DNA from: Paralvinella palmiformis | Taxonomy: Eukaryota > Annelida > Polychaeta > Terebellida > Alvinellidae | DNA length: 64,000 bases | NCBI GenBank assembly: GCA_025642065.1 | Contig: JAODUP010000661.1 | Location: 113,501-177,500 of the forward strand | Reading direction: 5' to 3' | In this document: piece by piece, positions 40,120-57,581 of the stretch | Numbering within the stretch: the stretch's first letter is position 1 | Layout: every line of letters begins with the position of its first letter | The notes under the pieces: generated by a model | Told to the model about the DNA's origin: nothing | Databases searched by the model: none | What the model saw: the letters and a program-made list of their open reading frames with translations, nothing else | Translations under genes and position numbers: made by a program

Positions 40120-41577
40120 GGGGGGCTGTTGGCAGGAAGTTTATTTCCATTTATTAATATAAATGTTGTTCATTAGTCTCGCATTACGTCCATCACTCAC
40201 TCATTCATTCACTCATTTACTCAATCACTCACCCATCCACCCACCCACGTTCGTAGCCACATATCCACCCACTCACTCCAATACATATACCCACAGTTAG
40301 ATGCGAGTACATGTATGATAGTAAACCGATATGCGCATGTCCACGTGACCACGCATCAACTATGGCAACATGTGACATCTATCGCCGATCAGTACCGACA
40401 GATATCGATAGGCCACGTGATCAGAGAAGGTTAGATCACGTGACTCGTATGCCAGGTCCACCCCCGTCCCCGTTAGTTAGTTAGCTCAAATAGCGATCTC
40501 CGGTCTGTCCCAAGACGCTATGCTCTAGTCAAACTGAACACGATAAATACACAATAGGTGGCGTGATGGTGTATCGGTTGTCACGTGATCAATGAAGGCA
40601 CTTTCATACGACACACGGATATCATACCGCTTCCTGGCAGTAAATAATACCACGTGACAGTTGTTTACGTTGATGTCTGGTTGGTTTTTGGTTAGGAAGC
40701 AGCGACTACGATAACCGGACTGGGCGGGGGTGTAGTGGTTCTGGAATGACCCCACCCTTTCTCTGACTTCCCCCCCCCCACACGCACACACACGCACGCA
40801 CACACATGAACACACTCAGACTCCTGACAGATATCCGTGACAATGACACCACCGTGGGTTACGTTTCAAGCTGTGTAAAGCAACCCTGAAGGCATCATTT
40901 TTATCTAAGCTCCAGGTAAGGTCTAGTCCAGTCATTCGATATTTTCGGTTTACTTGTAACTGTGACGTAATTAAACAACAATCAAACACGTGGATGTCCG
41001 AGTTGCCCGTGTGCACGGCAATTCAGAGTCTCGGCACTAATCAGCGATCGTGTCGGGCATCATCCTGATGAATATTCGGTCCTGCCCGTCTTTACTAGGA
41101 AAGTTTCGTCGTGGTTACGCCTGGACGGAATAATGTAATGACGTCATCTAAACCTGTTTGCGTTTCGGTACAGTTACGCTGAATTGCGGTATAACGTGAC
41201 CACTCTCCGTGTGCTATAACAGAGCATGCGCGCCTATCATGCCGCATTCTTAACTAGTTGAGAATTATCTCAAAATAAGCATAAATATAATAAACTTTTG
41301 TAGCCGTAGGAAGAAAAAAGATTTGCGTATAAAACTCGCCACATATAAGCAAGAAAGTGGCTACTCGTCGCCGTAAACGTCATTGTTAATAGATGTCTCC
41401 GAAAAGTGGCAACAACCATCAGAGAATTGCTTTAATATTAAATACGTCATAACCCGCAGACAATGTATGCAGAGCATGTCTACTTAAGTTAATTAACCTA
41501 ATTAAAATGAATACAATAGATATCAGAGTTCTTTGGTGCTACCTTCGTCTCCCCGCTTTACTGTTTTCAATGCCACT
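39536..41577. other. Intergenic; one weak minus-strand coding candidate
   Basis: Contains (AT)n at 40,089-40,116 and ACTC-rich words at 40,195-40,280. See the separate entry for 40,540-40,741. Confidence 0.4.
40540..40741 (-). CDS. Possible exon of an unrecognised minus-strand gene
   Basis: The minus strand has an acceptor-like CATTCCAG followed by an open frame of about 70 residues (NHYTPAQSGYRSRCFLTKNQ ... SRHLLCIYRVQFD, stop). Composition and codon use look protein-like and unlike the repeats around it, but no family is recognised and no partner exon could be fixed. A frame at 40,816-41,016 on the same strand could belong with it. Confidence 0.15.
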
Positions 41578-41707
41578 TCTGTGCACGTCGTGAGCTAAAT
41601 AAGCCCGGTGATGAAACACGCTTCTGATGTAGCTCAGCCGAGGTTCGAACTCAGATGCTATATATCTCTGGCCAACCACGCTACTAGTTAGGTCAGTAGA
41701 GGCGTCA
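41578..41707 (-). mobile_element. SINE-A-like copy (variant head)
   Basis: On the minus strand: CTAACTAGTAGCGTGGTTGG as the A-box region, GAGTTCGAACCTCGG as the B-box region, then GTGTTTCATCACCGGGC. The variant is shared with 24,100-24,205. Confidence 0.6.
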
Positions 41708-42205
41708 CCTTGTGGCCTCTGTATAAAACAAACTAATAAAGGGATGGCCAGTTCGTAGGTCCGCTTGTTTAGTAAGAGAACGCAAAACAGGTTGTCATGG
41801 AAACATGAAAACAACCAGTTATCGACTTCCGTATATTTAAATATATTTGATTATCAACGCAATAATCATCTTTGGTTGTGGAACGCATTGTTCCGATTGT
41901 ATGATCTGTCCTAATTCTGTTGTCGACATGACGCGCCACGACACACTATATCAGATCGACACCAAAATCTGACAATTCGCTGCGTTTGACAGGACCCACT
42001 AGCCACCATGTTCTGAAGGTCAGAAAATCCTCGGTACCCGGTGTGATATCGGCTGGTTACAGGTGGCGCCCCCATGCAAATCCCTTGCTAGGATCCCGAG
42101 GGTATTCTACGATATATCTGCTCCAGTAGGTTGTCGACATAACAAATTATTTCACTGATTGTCCAGAGGATGTTATGCGCCTCCCTTCCTCATCCTGTAA
42201 TATTC

Positions 42206-42208
<3 letters not shown>

Positions 42209-42272
<64 letters not shown>

Positions 42273-42496
42273 GTGACATTTATATGGCACTTTATACTGC
42301 TAAAAGCTGCCCTGAGGCGCTTTACAGTATTATTATCCCTGAATCAGACCTGCTTCAATCCAGCACAAACCTCAACTCACAAGGGAACACACGACGTATG
42401 CTGCCGTTATGTGCGCAAAGCCTTACTCAAACACGTAGCCATCACGTCCTGTCAGGTTCTCCCTTCTGACTGAATGTACCAGTCGCCAAATGACAG
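42209..42496 (-). mobile_element. SINE-B copy, 5'-truncated, with (ATT)n tail
   Basis: The reverse complement matches the body at 31,650-31,862 (GGCGACTGGT..., TGACAGGACG, GGTCTGATTCAGGGATAATA). It adds the 3' end AAAGCGCCTCAGGGCAGC ... GCCATATAAATGTCACG and a (TTA)n tail at 42,209-42,270. The tRNA head is missing. Confidence 0.8.
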
Positions 42497-42499
42497 CAT

Positions 42500-43265
42500 T
42501 CCATCTTGCATGTTCCGAAACACCAGCTCGAGTGAATGGCAACGTTCTTCAGAGTACGATTGTACACCTGCTGACTCGGGTGAGCTTCAAGGATGTTGAG
42601 TTCACCTTACTGGTCGTCGTGGGAGTGCATTCAGCAACGAGATGCCTCCATCTTCTAAATGCATCCTTGATGATATGCATTTTTCTTGGCAGGTTTCATT
42701 TAAGACATTCACTGAGTACAATTTGATACCAGAGTTGAGGAAGCCAGTGGAGCTACTCCTGGCTTATTATAGGTTTTATTGACGATTGTCAGGCTGTAGT
42801 ATGTGTGTGTGTGTGGGGGGGGGGGGGGTTCGCAGGATTCTCTTACTGTGATAACCACCCAGGATTATACCGCCATTCTCAAACGTTCTGGATAAAAACA
42901 CATTTATGGCTTTCTACCACATACTGGAAATAGTACGATCATGGTACATGTCCGGGTGAGCAAATGAACTTGCCCTATCATGATCCTTATAGGACACCCT
43001 GATCGATCTCCTGAAGCAGACGCAAGCTGGCATCGCCTTACTCTTTCGGATCTTATACCTGTGCTTGTCGGATTTATATCCCTATCCAGACGCCTTACAG
43101 CCCTACGTCCAACTCGAGAGTCAAATCAACTCAACGCGCCAATGTGGCACCGTTCCGGAGCACTCGCAGTTCCGTTGTACAGCGGCGCCACGCCACATTA
43201 CGGCACTTAACCCCGATGGATGATCGTTGTTTCAAATTAGAACCCATTAGCACTAGGTTCGGGGA
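42500..43265. other. Intergenic, nothing recognised
   Basis: Short ORFs show no motif. A GT-rich and G-run tract lies at 42,803-42,829. Confidence 0.45.
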
Positions 43266-43267
43266 CG

Positions 43268-43384
43268 ACGATGATGATGATGGATGTTTTACGGCCATTT
43301 TTGTGCACAACATAGGCAAAATGGGCCGAGCGACATCCAAAGGTAATGTAGCGAAATCAAGTATGAAACACCATTCAGATATTG
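43268..43384 (-). mobile_element. SINE-A copy, 3' part
   Basis: Shows the reversed family 3' end (TGTTTTACGGCCATTTTTGT) with a GAT-repeat tail, and the body to ATGAAACACC. The head is absent. Confidence 0.75.
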
Positions 43385-43685
43385 GTTAATTGTTCAACGA
43401 TATCGTGTAAAACTGTACCTGGCTACTGATCGATGTGGTGGTGGGTGTCACTGATTCTGGACGGTGGTGCAGCAGTTGTTTGATGGAACAAGAAGGTCAG
43501 AAATCGCTTGCAGGTAGCGAGGTGAGATAAGGTGAGATTTGATGTTATTGGGCAAGATTAGGCGAGATCGTGTGTCTGTGGAAACACGATAAGGACAATG
43601 AAAGGCTCACGGGAAATTAAACACAACTAATTACGCCTTATGATTAGTGAACAAAAAGTGAGGGAGGGGGCCATTGTTACCAGGA

Positions 43686-43687
<2 letters not shown>

Positions 43688-43717
<30 letters not shown>

Positions 43718-43795
43718 TCTGTGTGTGTGCGTGTGTGCGTCTGTCTGTCTGTCTGTCTGTCTGTCTGTGTGTCTGTCTGTCTGTCTGTCTGCTGG
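43688..43795. repeat. (TC)n (GT)n (CTGT)n compound microsatellite
   Basis: ORFs across it are repeat translations. Confidence 0.95.
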
Positions 43796-43983
43796 GATGT
43801 GTGTTTGTCCGTGCTTGTTTCCCGAATGTTTCAGAGTGCGAATGTCTATATACATTTGTTCAAGCAGGCTAATAAATTAATTCGTTTACGGGTCTGCATC
43901 AGTTTGGTGCCATCTTCGTGCGTCCAGCTGTTTCACGCCATCGTCGGTTAGTGATACAACGAGGCGATGCTGAAACGATGTCG

Positions 43984-43989
43984 TTTATT
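43984..43989 (-). other. Candidate poly(A) signal of the four-helix gene
   Basis: AATAAA on the minus strand, about 970 bp after the stop codon at 44,955. No closer canonical hexamer was noticed; the gap includes the long AT microsatellite. Confidence 0.2.
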
Positions 43990-44669
43990 TCGGAAAATAT
44001 ATTCACAAACAATACCTATATAATACAATCAACATTTATAATGTACACATACGGCGGCAACAAACAACGTCGAGCTGTAAAAGGGGGGGGGGAGAATCCC
44101 AGTAATCGGTTTAGATAAACGGCGCATTAGAGCACGGCTAGTGATAAAATACAGAGTACAGGATTGTCGACTCTAACACGATTCGCGTCGAAAACGATCA
44201 TACGTGCATGCGATTACATGTACCTGGTGGCAAACACGGGTACATACAAACATTGGATCAAACTGGCACATTATTTGAGTGTCATAGCGAAGACGGCGAA
44301 GCACTCAGTTCGAAGCCACCAATTCGTTGTCAGGCCGACGAGGGATGAATGGTTATATACATTGTTTTTACATCTTTGATAGTCACGAGGCGTGTGAAGA
44401 TTGTTTACGGGCGAACATCATTCAGATCTGGAGTAAAAACTACCAAAAAAAACGCACGCGCATACGCACATGCACACAAGCGCGCACGCATACAAATAGT
44501 AAACTGTTACCGGTAGTGACGCCATGCGTCTCATTGTGGACGCCGTCATTCCTAACTGACGAATCGTCGAACGCGACACAAACGAGCTGAACTCCGATTG
44601 GTCGAAAATATTCACATACTGATAACGACCAACTTTTGTAGAGAAACAGATGGAAAAAGAAGAGCGAGT

Positions 44670-44911
<242 letters not shown>

Positions 44912-44954
44912 GCAACGCGCACATTTGAACAGCAAAACACAGACACGGAGAAGT

Positions 44955-50659
<5,705 letters not shown>

Positions 50660-50759
50660 GTCCGTTGTGTTCGGCCTATTGACACCAAACTGTTGGCTAC
50701 CTGGACCAACTCTCGCTAACCCTCTAACAAATGGTTTCCATGACTTTAGTGACGCTAAT

Positions 50760-51045
50760 CTCTCTCTCTCTCTCTCTCGCTCTCTCTCTCTCTCGGGTCA
50801 ACAGGTGTTTCTTTGTGTCGTTTACGTCATGTAGTGGGAAAGTAGCCGATTGGGCGGTGATCGTAGCGTGGGGAGTATGGGAACGGAGCATGGCGGTGGT
50901 GGGAGTGGGGTGGAAGTCGGGTGGCAGTGTGTGGTGATGGCGCCCTGGATGGAATCTGGGGAGGGGGGAGTTATCGATATCCCGAATGAATGTGGACGAA
51001 TGGTCAGGTATCGGGTTGCCTATACCGAGACAAAACTAGAATAGG
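50760..51045. promoter_or_regulatory. GC-rich segment with (TC)n tract, possible promoter of the four-helix gene
   Basis: A (TC)n block at 50,760-50,794 (GA-rich on the gene strand) is followed by a GC-rich, CpG-containing stretch to about 51,000. It lies 100-400 bp upstream of the proposed start codon. No TATA box is obvious. Open frames on either strand show no family signal. Confidence 0.3.
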
Positions 51046-51049
51046 TGTG

Positions 51050-51900
51050 TGTGCGTGTACGCGTGCGCGTGTGTGTATGTGTGTGTGTTAGGATACATAT
51101 AGACATATCTAAACATATCTAAACATCTAAAGACCTATCTCCATAAATCTAAATACAAATACAACTATACATACATTAATCTAAAAATAAAATGTTCCAT
51201 ACCTCCACATATCAATACATATATACGTATACCTAAGCATGTGTCTGGTCTACTCATCAGCCTGTGGGAACCAGCTAATTCGCTTTTCGTACGCGACAAA
51301 TATGTCACGCCCACAGGAAAGCGGCTACATGCAGGCTACGTACAAAAAGCGGAGCATGTAAAAACATACCATTTGATACCACAGCTCGGAGCAAACAACA
51401 AGTGCGTGTGGTTCAATGGTGACTTGCTACATACATATCATAACTATTTTGACACCACAGTTTACATTCAACAGTAATTTTCTGTGGTCCAAAAGAAACC
51501 TGTATATAAAACATTTCGACACCTCAGATGCTGACCTCAGCTTTATTCTGGGTTCGAATAACTGAATAAATCCTACCTATATGAACCATATCGGTACACG
51601 TCCGACTAGTCTGGCGTCGAAGTTCTTTTATAGGCCCTCAACGTGTTAATAAACATTACAATTTGCCGACCACGTGATAATGTATACTAACTCAGTATGG
51701 GATCACTGAAGTGATTTAGCTAAAATTAAAACAAGCAAGTAGCAATACCCCACAATGGATTATTACTGGACTAGAACGAAATATCGTCTCAAACCTGAGT
51801 AAATACTACGATTTACTCGAACCTAACAGCTAACCCTCATACGTTTCCATTCATCACTAAGTGAACGTAATTCACGCCTAATTTAGCGTCCCTAAGTACA
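51050..51900. other. Intergenic, nothing recognised
   Basis: A GT-rich run at 51,045-51,090, then a CATATCTAAA-rich stretch at 51,090-51,150; no coding motif. Confidence 0.45.
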
Positions 51901-51907
51901 CCCTTAA

Positions 51908-52191
51908 AACAAATGGTTCTAAGAAGAACCATTAAGGGTTCTTCCGGGTGGTTTAAATAGGGAACCCTTAATGGTTCTTCGAAGGACCCTTTTACGGGTT
52001 CTTTGTGAAGAACCCTTTCAATAGCTTTAAATGGTTCTTCGCGAAGAACCTTTCGAGAACCTTTTGGGGTTCCTTGTGAAGAACCCCTTTCTCTGCGAAT
52101 GGTTCTTCCCAGGGAGCCCTAATTTCATGAAAAGGTTCTTCGTGAAGAACCTTATTTGAGGTTGTGGTTCTTGGGAAGAACCCTCATACAT
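51908..52191. repeat. Cluster of GGTTCTTC/GAAGAACC palindromes
   Basis: At least ten occurrences of GGTTCTTC-type words and a similar number of GAAGAACC-type words in 284 bp. They often form near-perfect hairpins such as TGGTTCTTCGCGAAGAACC (52,032-52,050) and AGGTTCTTCGTGAAGAACCT (52,133-52,152). Spacers are short and AT-rich. No ORF of note and no matching terminal repeats were seen. Confidence 0.9.
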
Positions 52192-52194
52192 GTC

Positions 52195-52827
52195 AGTGTA
52201 GATAAACAAACAAAAAAGATAGGAAGCAATTTTTAATATTTATCGATTTAATGTTTGTGTAATCAAGGATATCAAATTCATTCATGTTGTATTCATCATT
52301 CACCATCCACAATAGTTGTTTCATTCTCAACACTGTTTTTGGCAATTTGCTCTCCTCAATAAATATAAGCGAGTTCTCCAATTTTTTTTTTTTGGGGGGG
52401 GATATTAAATCCCATACACAAAGTAAGCAGCCGTCAGCAATGTCACAACATCTCGAAACGTTAATATTCTGTCCATGTTAATATTCTGTGCTCTTGTACA
52501 CCGGCGGTCTTGTTGCCACTCCGTCCAATGCTATGGAGCACAATCTGCTGCAAAATGATAAACATACAAATTAAATATAATGCTTCAGCTAAATTTGAAA
52601 TCATCTGAAAACATAATGCGTGAGAAATGCCAGTAGTTTCAAGTAAAATTTGATGAAAACCAAAACCCTATTAATACATACAAAATATTTTATTAAAAAA
52701 AATAAAAGCATAGCACACAAAATGCACTGATACAAAAACAGCATTCAGAAAGTAATAGATTTACACACACAAAACTTATATGTGATTCATCAGGGAATTA
52801 AAGAGAGAAAGAGATAAATAGATAGCA

Positions 52828-52869
<42 letters not shown>

Positions 52870-53250
52870 TTAGATAGATAGTTAGTTAGATTACAGATTT
52901 ATTCTACAGGTATCAGGTATTATATTGTGTCAGATGTTCAATTATATGTGTCTGTTGTGTAAGGCGTCAAGCTATATGTGTAATCGACCTGGTAGCGTGG
53001 TGAACTACACACCTACCTACAGATAGTACACTTTTCAACGCGAAACTATGATAAAGTAGTCTGATTAATCGTCCGGAGCTTATATTCTCCGTTTGGTAAT
53101 TGTATGTGACAGTGCTATTTCATCCATTCACTAAGCACGATACACAGGTGTGGGCATAAGGAACCCATGAGTTACATTAGACGTAGTAACAATGCATAGG
53201 CTTATGTGTTTACAAATTTGATAGAGTGTATTTCTTTGTGGGCTCATATG
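52195..53250. other. Intergenic, nothing recognised
   Basis: Contains (AT)n at 52,830-52,866. No coding motif. Confidence 0.45.
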
Positions 53251-53251
53251 G

Positions 53252-53300
53252 ATCTCTCTCTCTCTCTCTCTCTCTCTCTGCGTGCGTAAGTGGACGCACA

Positions 53301-53352
<52 letters not shown>
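53252..53352. repeat. (TC)n-(AC)n-(AG)n tract forming a large inverted repeat
   Basis: A TC arm of about 28 bp and an AG arm of about 32 bp flank GTGCGTAAGTGGACGCAC and an AC block, so the arms are complementary. Confidence 0.9.
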
Positions 53353-53353
<1 letters not shown>

Positions 53354-53499
53354 CATTATTAACAAACCGTTAAATCTAGAGATATAGAACACAGTGTCGC
53401 CATGACCCCAAGGTGTCACTCCTTCCCATCGCCACCCCCCCCCCTCCCCCGGTTGCCTGTAGCTGATAGTTCGACATTCAGCGAGACAAAAGAGGCTTT

Positions 53500-54110
53500 A
53501 AGACTTAGCTTATCAGACGTGTGACGTCATATTGTGACGCCATACGGCCACCGGGCATCTGTATATCTGGATTAACATCACAATGGCTGATTTAAGCGGT
53601 TCATTTGCGCTGATTGACTTGCCCCCAAACCACCTTACCTGTAAGTCATTCCGACGTCAAACATAGTTCCCGTTTGGAAAATAAACCAAATATTAATGAG
53701 TCGAATATCGGCGGGAGGCCGAAACCGGAAAAATGCTCTTTTCGCCCACCACACTCGTTTTCGGGAATTCTTCGGCAAACAAATAGTGCCAACTGTTTTC
53801 TTCCTACGCCGCTCGGATGTCGCGCAGGAAGCTGATTGGCCAGCAACTTAGCCAGCCGCGATTGTGGTGTCAGCCGAACCCACTTCCGGTAGTAACCCGG
53901 ATACGTGTAATCACTGGAAGCCGACGGCCGGGATCCGTGTTTATTCTCGCACCTGTTGAACTTAAACTTATACTTGAAGGTGACCCCGTATGTTATAACC
54001 GCCATTGGCTAGCTGTTAGCGACGCCAAGTTATAATCTGCGCATGCCGAAAATTACTATAATCGGCCGTCTGGTCACGTGATACCCGTGTTTACGGCGCC
54101 CTCTAGGTTC
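53500..54110. promoter_or_regulatory. GC-rich, CpG-containing block, candidate promoter/first exon of a minus-strand transcript
   Basis: Composition rises well above the surroundings, with many CpG. On the minus strand a strong donor (ACAG|GTAAGG, GT at 53,638-53,637) follows an open frame of about 119 codons (54,005-53,646) that is stopped shortly before it, so the exon would be mainly 5' UTR. No protein family is recognised. It might be a distal first exon for the gene at 44,955-50,659 or belong to another transcript. Confidence 0.3.
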
Positions 54111-54202
54111 TGAACCTTGCACTGATGTCCCCTTATTTAGAGCGGGGGGGGGGGTTCTCATGAAATATGTCACGATGTATAGTTATAGTTTAATCTATGT
54201 AT

Positions 54203-54203
54203 A

Positions 54204-54250
<47 letters not shown>
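54203..54250. repeat. (AT)n microsatellite
   Basis: Pure AT block. Confidence 0.95.
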
Positions 54251-54255
<5 letters not shown>

Positions 54256-54686
54256 TACGTGAGTGTTGGTGATATTCGTTCAGGATCTTATATAATTGGT
54301 AGATCCAGAAACAAGTGTCATCCATTTAGGTTTAGCACACTATATCCAATCCCGAAATTGTGGCGTTACTCTTAATTGAATCTTTCACCGCCTCTACTGG
54401 ATCATTGATTGATCCAGGAGTGACTAGAAATGAACACGTCGCGTCAGTTAACCTAGCTGTATATTGCCATCTTACGAACTACCATGTCCAAAAACGTCGT
54501 TCACACAAGGAACGCCTATTTCGTCGCCCTTCGTAATCTTCCTCCGACTTCCGCTATTTCCACTGATGTGTCCTATGTTGTTGTAACATTGTTGTAACGT
54601 TCAGCGTCCTCCGAATGCTGCAGCTCCGACATAGGTACCTGAAAGTGTGATGATAAGATCCATCAAATGATCAAAATCTCCATTCG

Positions 54687-54962
<276 letters not shown>

Positions 54963-55376
54963 TGGCGTATTTATGTTACGGGTTCGCTGACAGATTGGAG
55001 GTGGATATCTTTGTGAATTTTAGTTCGTCTTAAAACCGTCGTAAAATCTCAGCTCATCCAGACAGATGTTATATCAACTTTCTGTGTCTAGTCCCATTAG
55101 TGTGAGAGCAATTCTCCCCCCCACCCTCCATCATCGAGCCACCCCCCCCCACCCGTCCACTTTCTGAAACGTTTTAAATTTGATGCTCCATTTACCTTTT
55201 TTTCAAAGAGTTTTTACGTAACCGATACTGAATTGAGTGTCTTTGTTTACATAATAATTGTTACTATTGGTGTTGCTGTTGTTGTTGTTGTTGTTGTTGC
55301 TGTTGTTGTTGTCCTTAGGAGAACGTTGCCAAATATTTCATATAAGAAGAGCGGGATCAACATGCAGCCAGCCAGC

Positions 55377-55379
55377 CAC

Positions 55380-55418
<39 letters not shown>

Positions 55419-55425
55419 GGCAGGC

Positions 55426-55470
<45 letters not shown>
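55377..55470. repeat. (CAGA)n microsatellite
   Basis: Tetranucleotide block with one GGCAGGCA variant, preceded by a (GTT)n tract at 55,272-55,312. Confidence 0.95.
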
Positions 55471-55471
<1 letters not shown>

Positions 55472-55473
55472 TG

Positions 55474-55588
55474 TTTGATGTTTTACGGCCACTTTTATGC
55501 ACAAGGTAGGCTAAGTGGTCCGAGTGACCTCCAAAGGTAATGAGGCGAAGTGAAAGATCAAACACTCCCAGACATAAACACGCCGATA
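55474..55588 (-). mobile_element. SINE-A copy, 3' part
   Basis: Reversed family 3' end and body (TGTTTTACGGCCACTTTTAT, AAGTGAAAGATCAAACAC). It abuts the CAGA microsatellite and ends at CACGCCGATA without the tRNA head. Confidence 0.8.
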
Positions 55589-55590
55589 CA

Positions 55591-55591
55591 C

Positions 55592-55647
<56 letters not shown>
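55591..55647. repeat. (AAT)n microsatellite
   Basis: Pure AAT block directly after the SINE relic. Confidence 0.95.
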
Positions 55648-55649
<2 letters not shown>

Positions 55650-56230
55650 AAATAATTGATTGAAGGAAACAATTAATTGTTTGAGCTTAAATAAATTTAC
55701 TATTTACAAACGTGCATTTAATATAACCGTGCCCTCTCCACGTTATGGAATAGTCAAACTGAGAACAGCAGAAATGCATCAGAATAACTTACAATGTAAA
55801 TAACAAACATGTAAAATTAGGCAAGTGTTAATGTGTTATATGTAAATATCATTTCTCTAAACTCGCTGTACAATGCAAAATACAAATACACAATAAGCTA
55901 CGAACACAATACGAAGCATGGATGATTCAGGCGTTGTCATTACGAGATAGCGACGCAGAGAATCTATTCGTAGACATTGTTTTAACTAATACAAATAGTA
56001 TTTCCACAGATTTCATTAGTATCAACATTTACAATAAAACATCAAAAACGGTCCCGTTATTACTGAAATGACAAAGGAAAACTCGTTTATCTCGTGCAAC
56101 AATTAGAATGATATCAGACCTGTTTAAATGAAGTATCTTAGGTGTTCGAAACTCGAGGTGATAATGTCAGCACATTTTCACCAAAACGTTGTTAATTTAT
56201 TGGTTAGTGTCCAGTTGTCGTTGGTCACAA
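55650..56230. other. AT-rich intergenic, nothing recognised
   Basis: No coding motif or repeat family. Confidence 0.5.
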
Positions 56231-56235
56231 CCGTA

Positions 56236-56420
56236 TGATGATGATGATGATGATGATGATTGATGTTTTACGGCCACTTTTGTGTAGATGGTAGGTTAAA
56301 TGGGCCGAGCGACCTCCAAAGGTAATGAAGCAAAGTCAGAGATGAAACACCGTTCAGATATGTCCACACCGAGATTCGAACTCAGGTGGTAGTGACGCGT
56401 GGTCCTGGACCACGGAGGAT
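56236..56420 (-). mobile_element. SINE-A copy, full length
   Basis: The (GAT)n tail at the low-coordinate end, reversed 3' end, body, GAGTTCGAATCTCGG-type B box and GTGGTCCAGGACCAC head are all present. Confidence 0.85.
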
Positions 56421-57265
56421 GGAGAAACCATCTTTATGCATAATTGGAAAATATTCATTGTGTCGTTCACTTCTCGAATGTCCTTGTCCTTGTCAGTGTA
56501 ACAAATACTTATATTATGATTAAAATAAAAGTATATTACTGATGCACAACATGAAATTCAAAGATCAACCCTCGTGTAACGCCACATATTGTTATCAATT
56601 CATTGAAAAGGATCATTAAGGATCAACAGCAGTCTTACAACTAATGAAACAAGCAGCTTAGAGTGTGCATACTTAACTGAATCATAATGTCAGTTGTCAT
56701 CTAATTGGTAAACGTCAAAATTTCACCTGTCCATTACATGTTGAGCGTCTGTGGCCGGCGGGAAGGGGTTTTATTTTTCAACAAGATACCTTTCCGCTTA
56801 CTTTAAGATCCTCTACCTTATTTGTGGGCTTGTGCTTTCGTCTGTGTGCGTTCGTCTCACTGACTCACTGACCCACTCACTGATTCACTGACTCACTCAT
56901 TCACTCTATCGTGTATATATGTGTGTGTGCGCGCGTGCATGCATGCGTGCGTGCGTGGCTTGTGTGTATGTGTGTGTATGTGTTTCTGTGTTTTCCAAAC
57001 ATACACAAATATACTTACTGCTAAATGTGTTAAAACTTAGCGTGCCATTTTCCCAGCCATCGATGTGCTGATCAAGTTTCAGGTAAACTAATCCAACAGG
57101 TTGTTTTTGAACAAATCCGCAGAGTGGTGCTGTGACTCGGCTTGTTTATTGATACCCACTGTATACAATAAATAAACAGACAAACAGGAGGATGCCACCA
57201 ACAGACAGCTAATTGATCTGTTCAAAACTTTCAAAATCAAGACATCGAACTGACAAAGAAAGAAT
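56421..57265. other. Intergenic, nothing recognised
   Basis: GT/GC-rich simple sequence at 56,915-56,990; otherwise nothing. Confidence 0.5.
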
Positions 57266-57266
57266 G

Positions 57267-57325
<59 letters not shown>

Positions 57326-57328
<3 letters not shown>

Positions 57329-57520
57329 ATCTGTGGTCTAGTGGTAGTGTGTTGGACGACAGATAATTACCACCAGTGTTCGAATCTCGGCGTGGGCATA
57401 TCCGAAGGTTGTTTCATCTTTGACTTCGCTTCATTACCTTTGGAGGTCGCTCGGCCCATTTAGCCTAATATGTGCACAAAAGTGGCCTTAAAACACCAAT
57501 CATCTTCATCATCATCATCT
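57326..57520 (+). mobile_element. SINE-A copy, full length
   Basis: Follows an (AT)n block (57,270-57,325). The head GTGGTCTAGTGGTAGTGTG, GTTCGAATCTCGGCGTGGGC, body and (ATC)n tail are complete. Confidence 0.85.

Positions 57521-57581
<61 letters not shown>

Noticed and set aside
43640..43951. ORFs rich in Ser-Leu and Cys-Val
   Set aside because: Translations of TC, GT and CTGT repeats.
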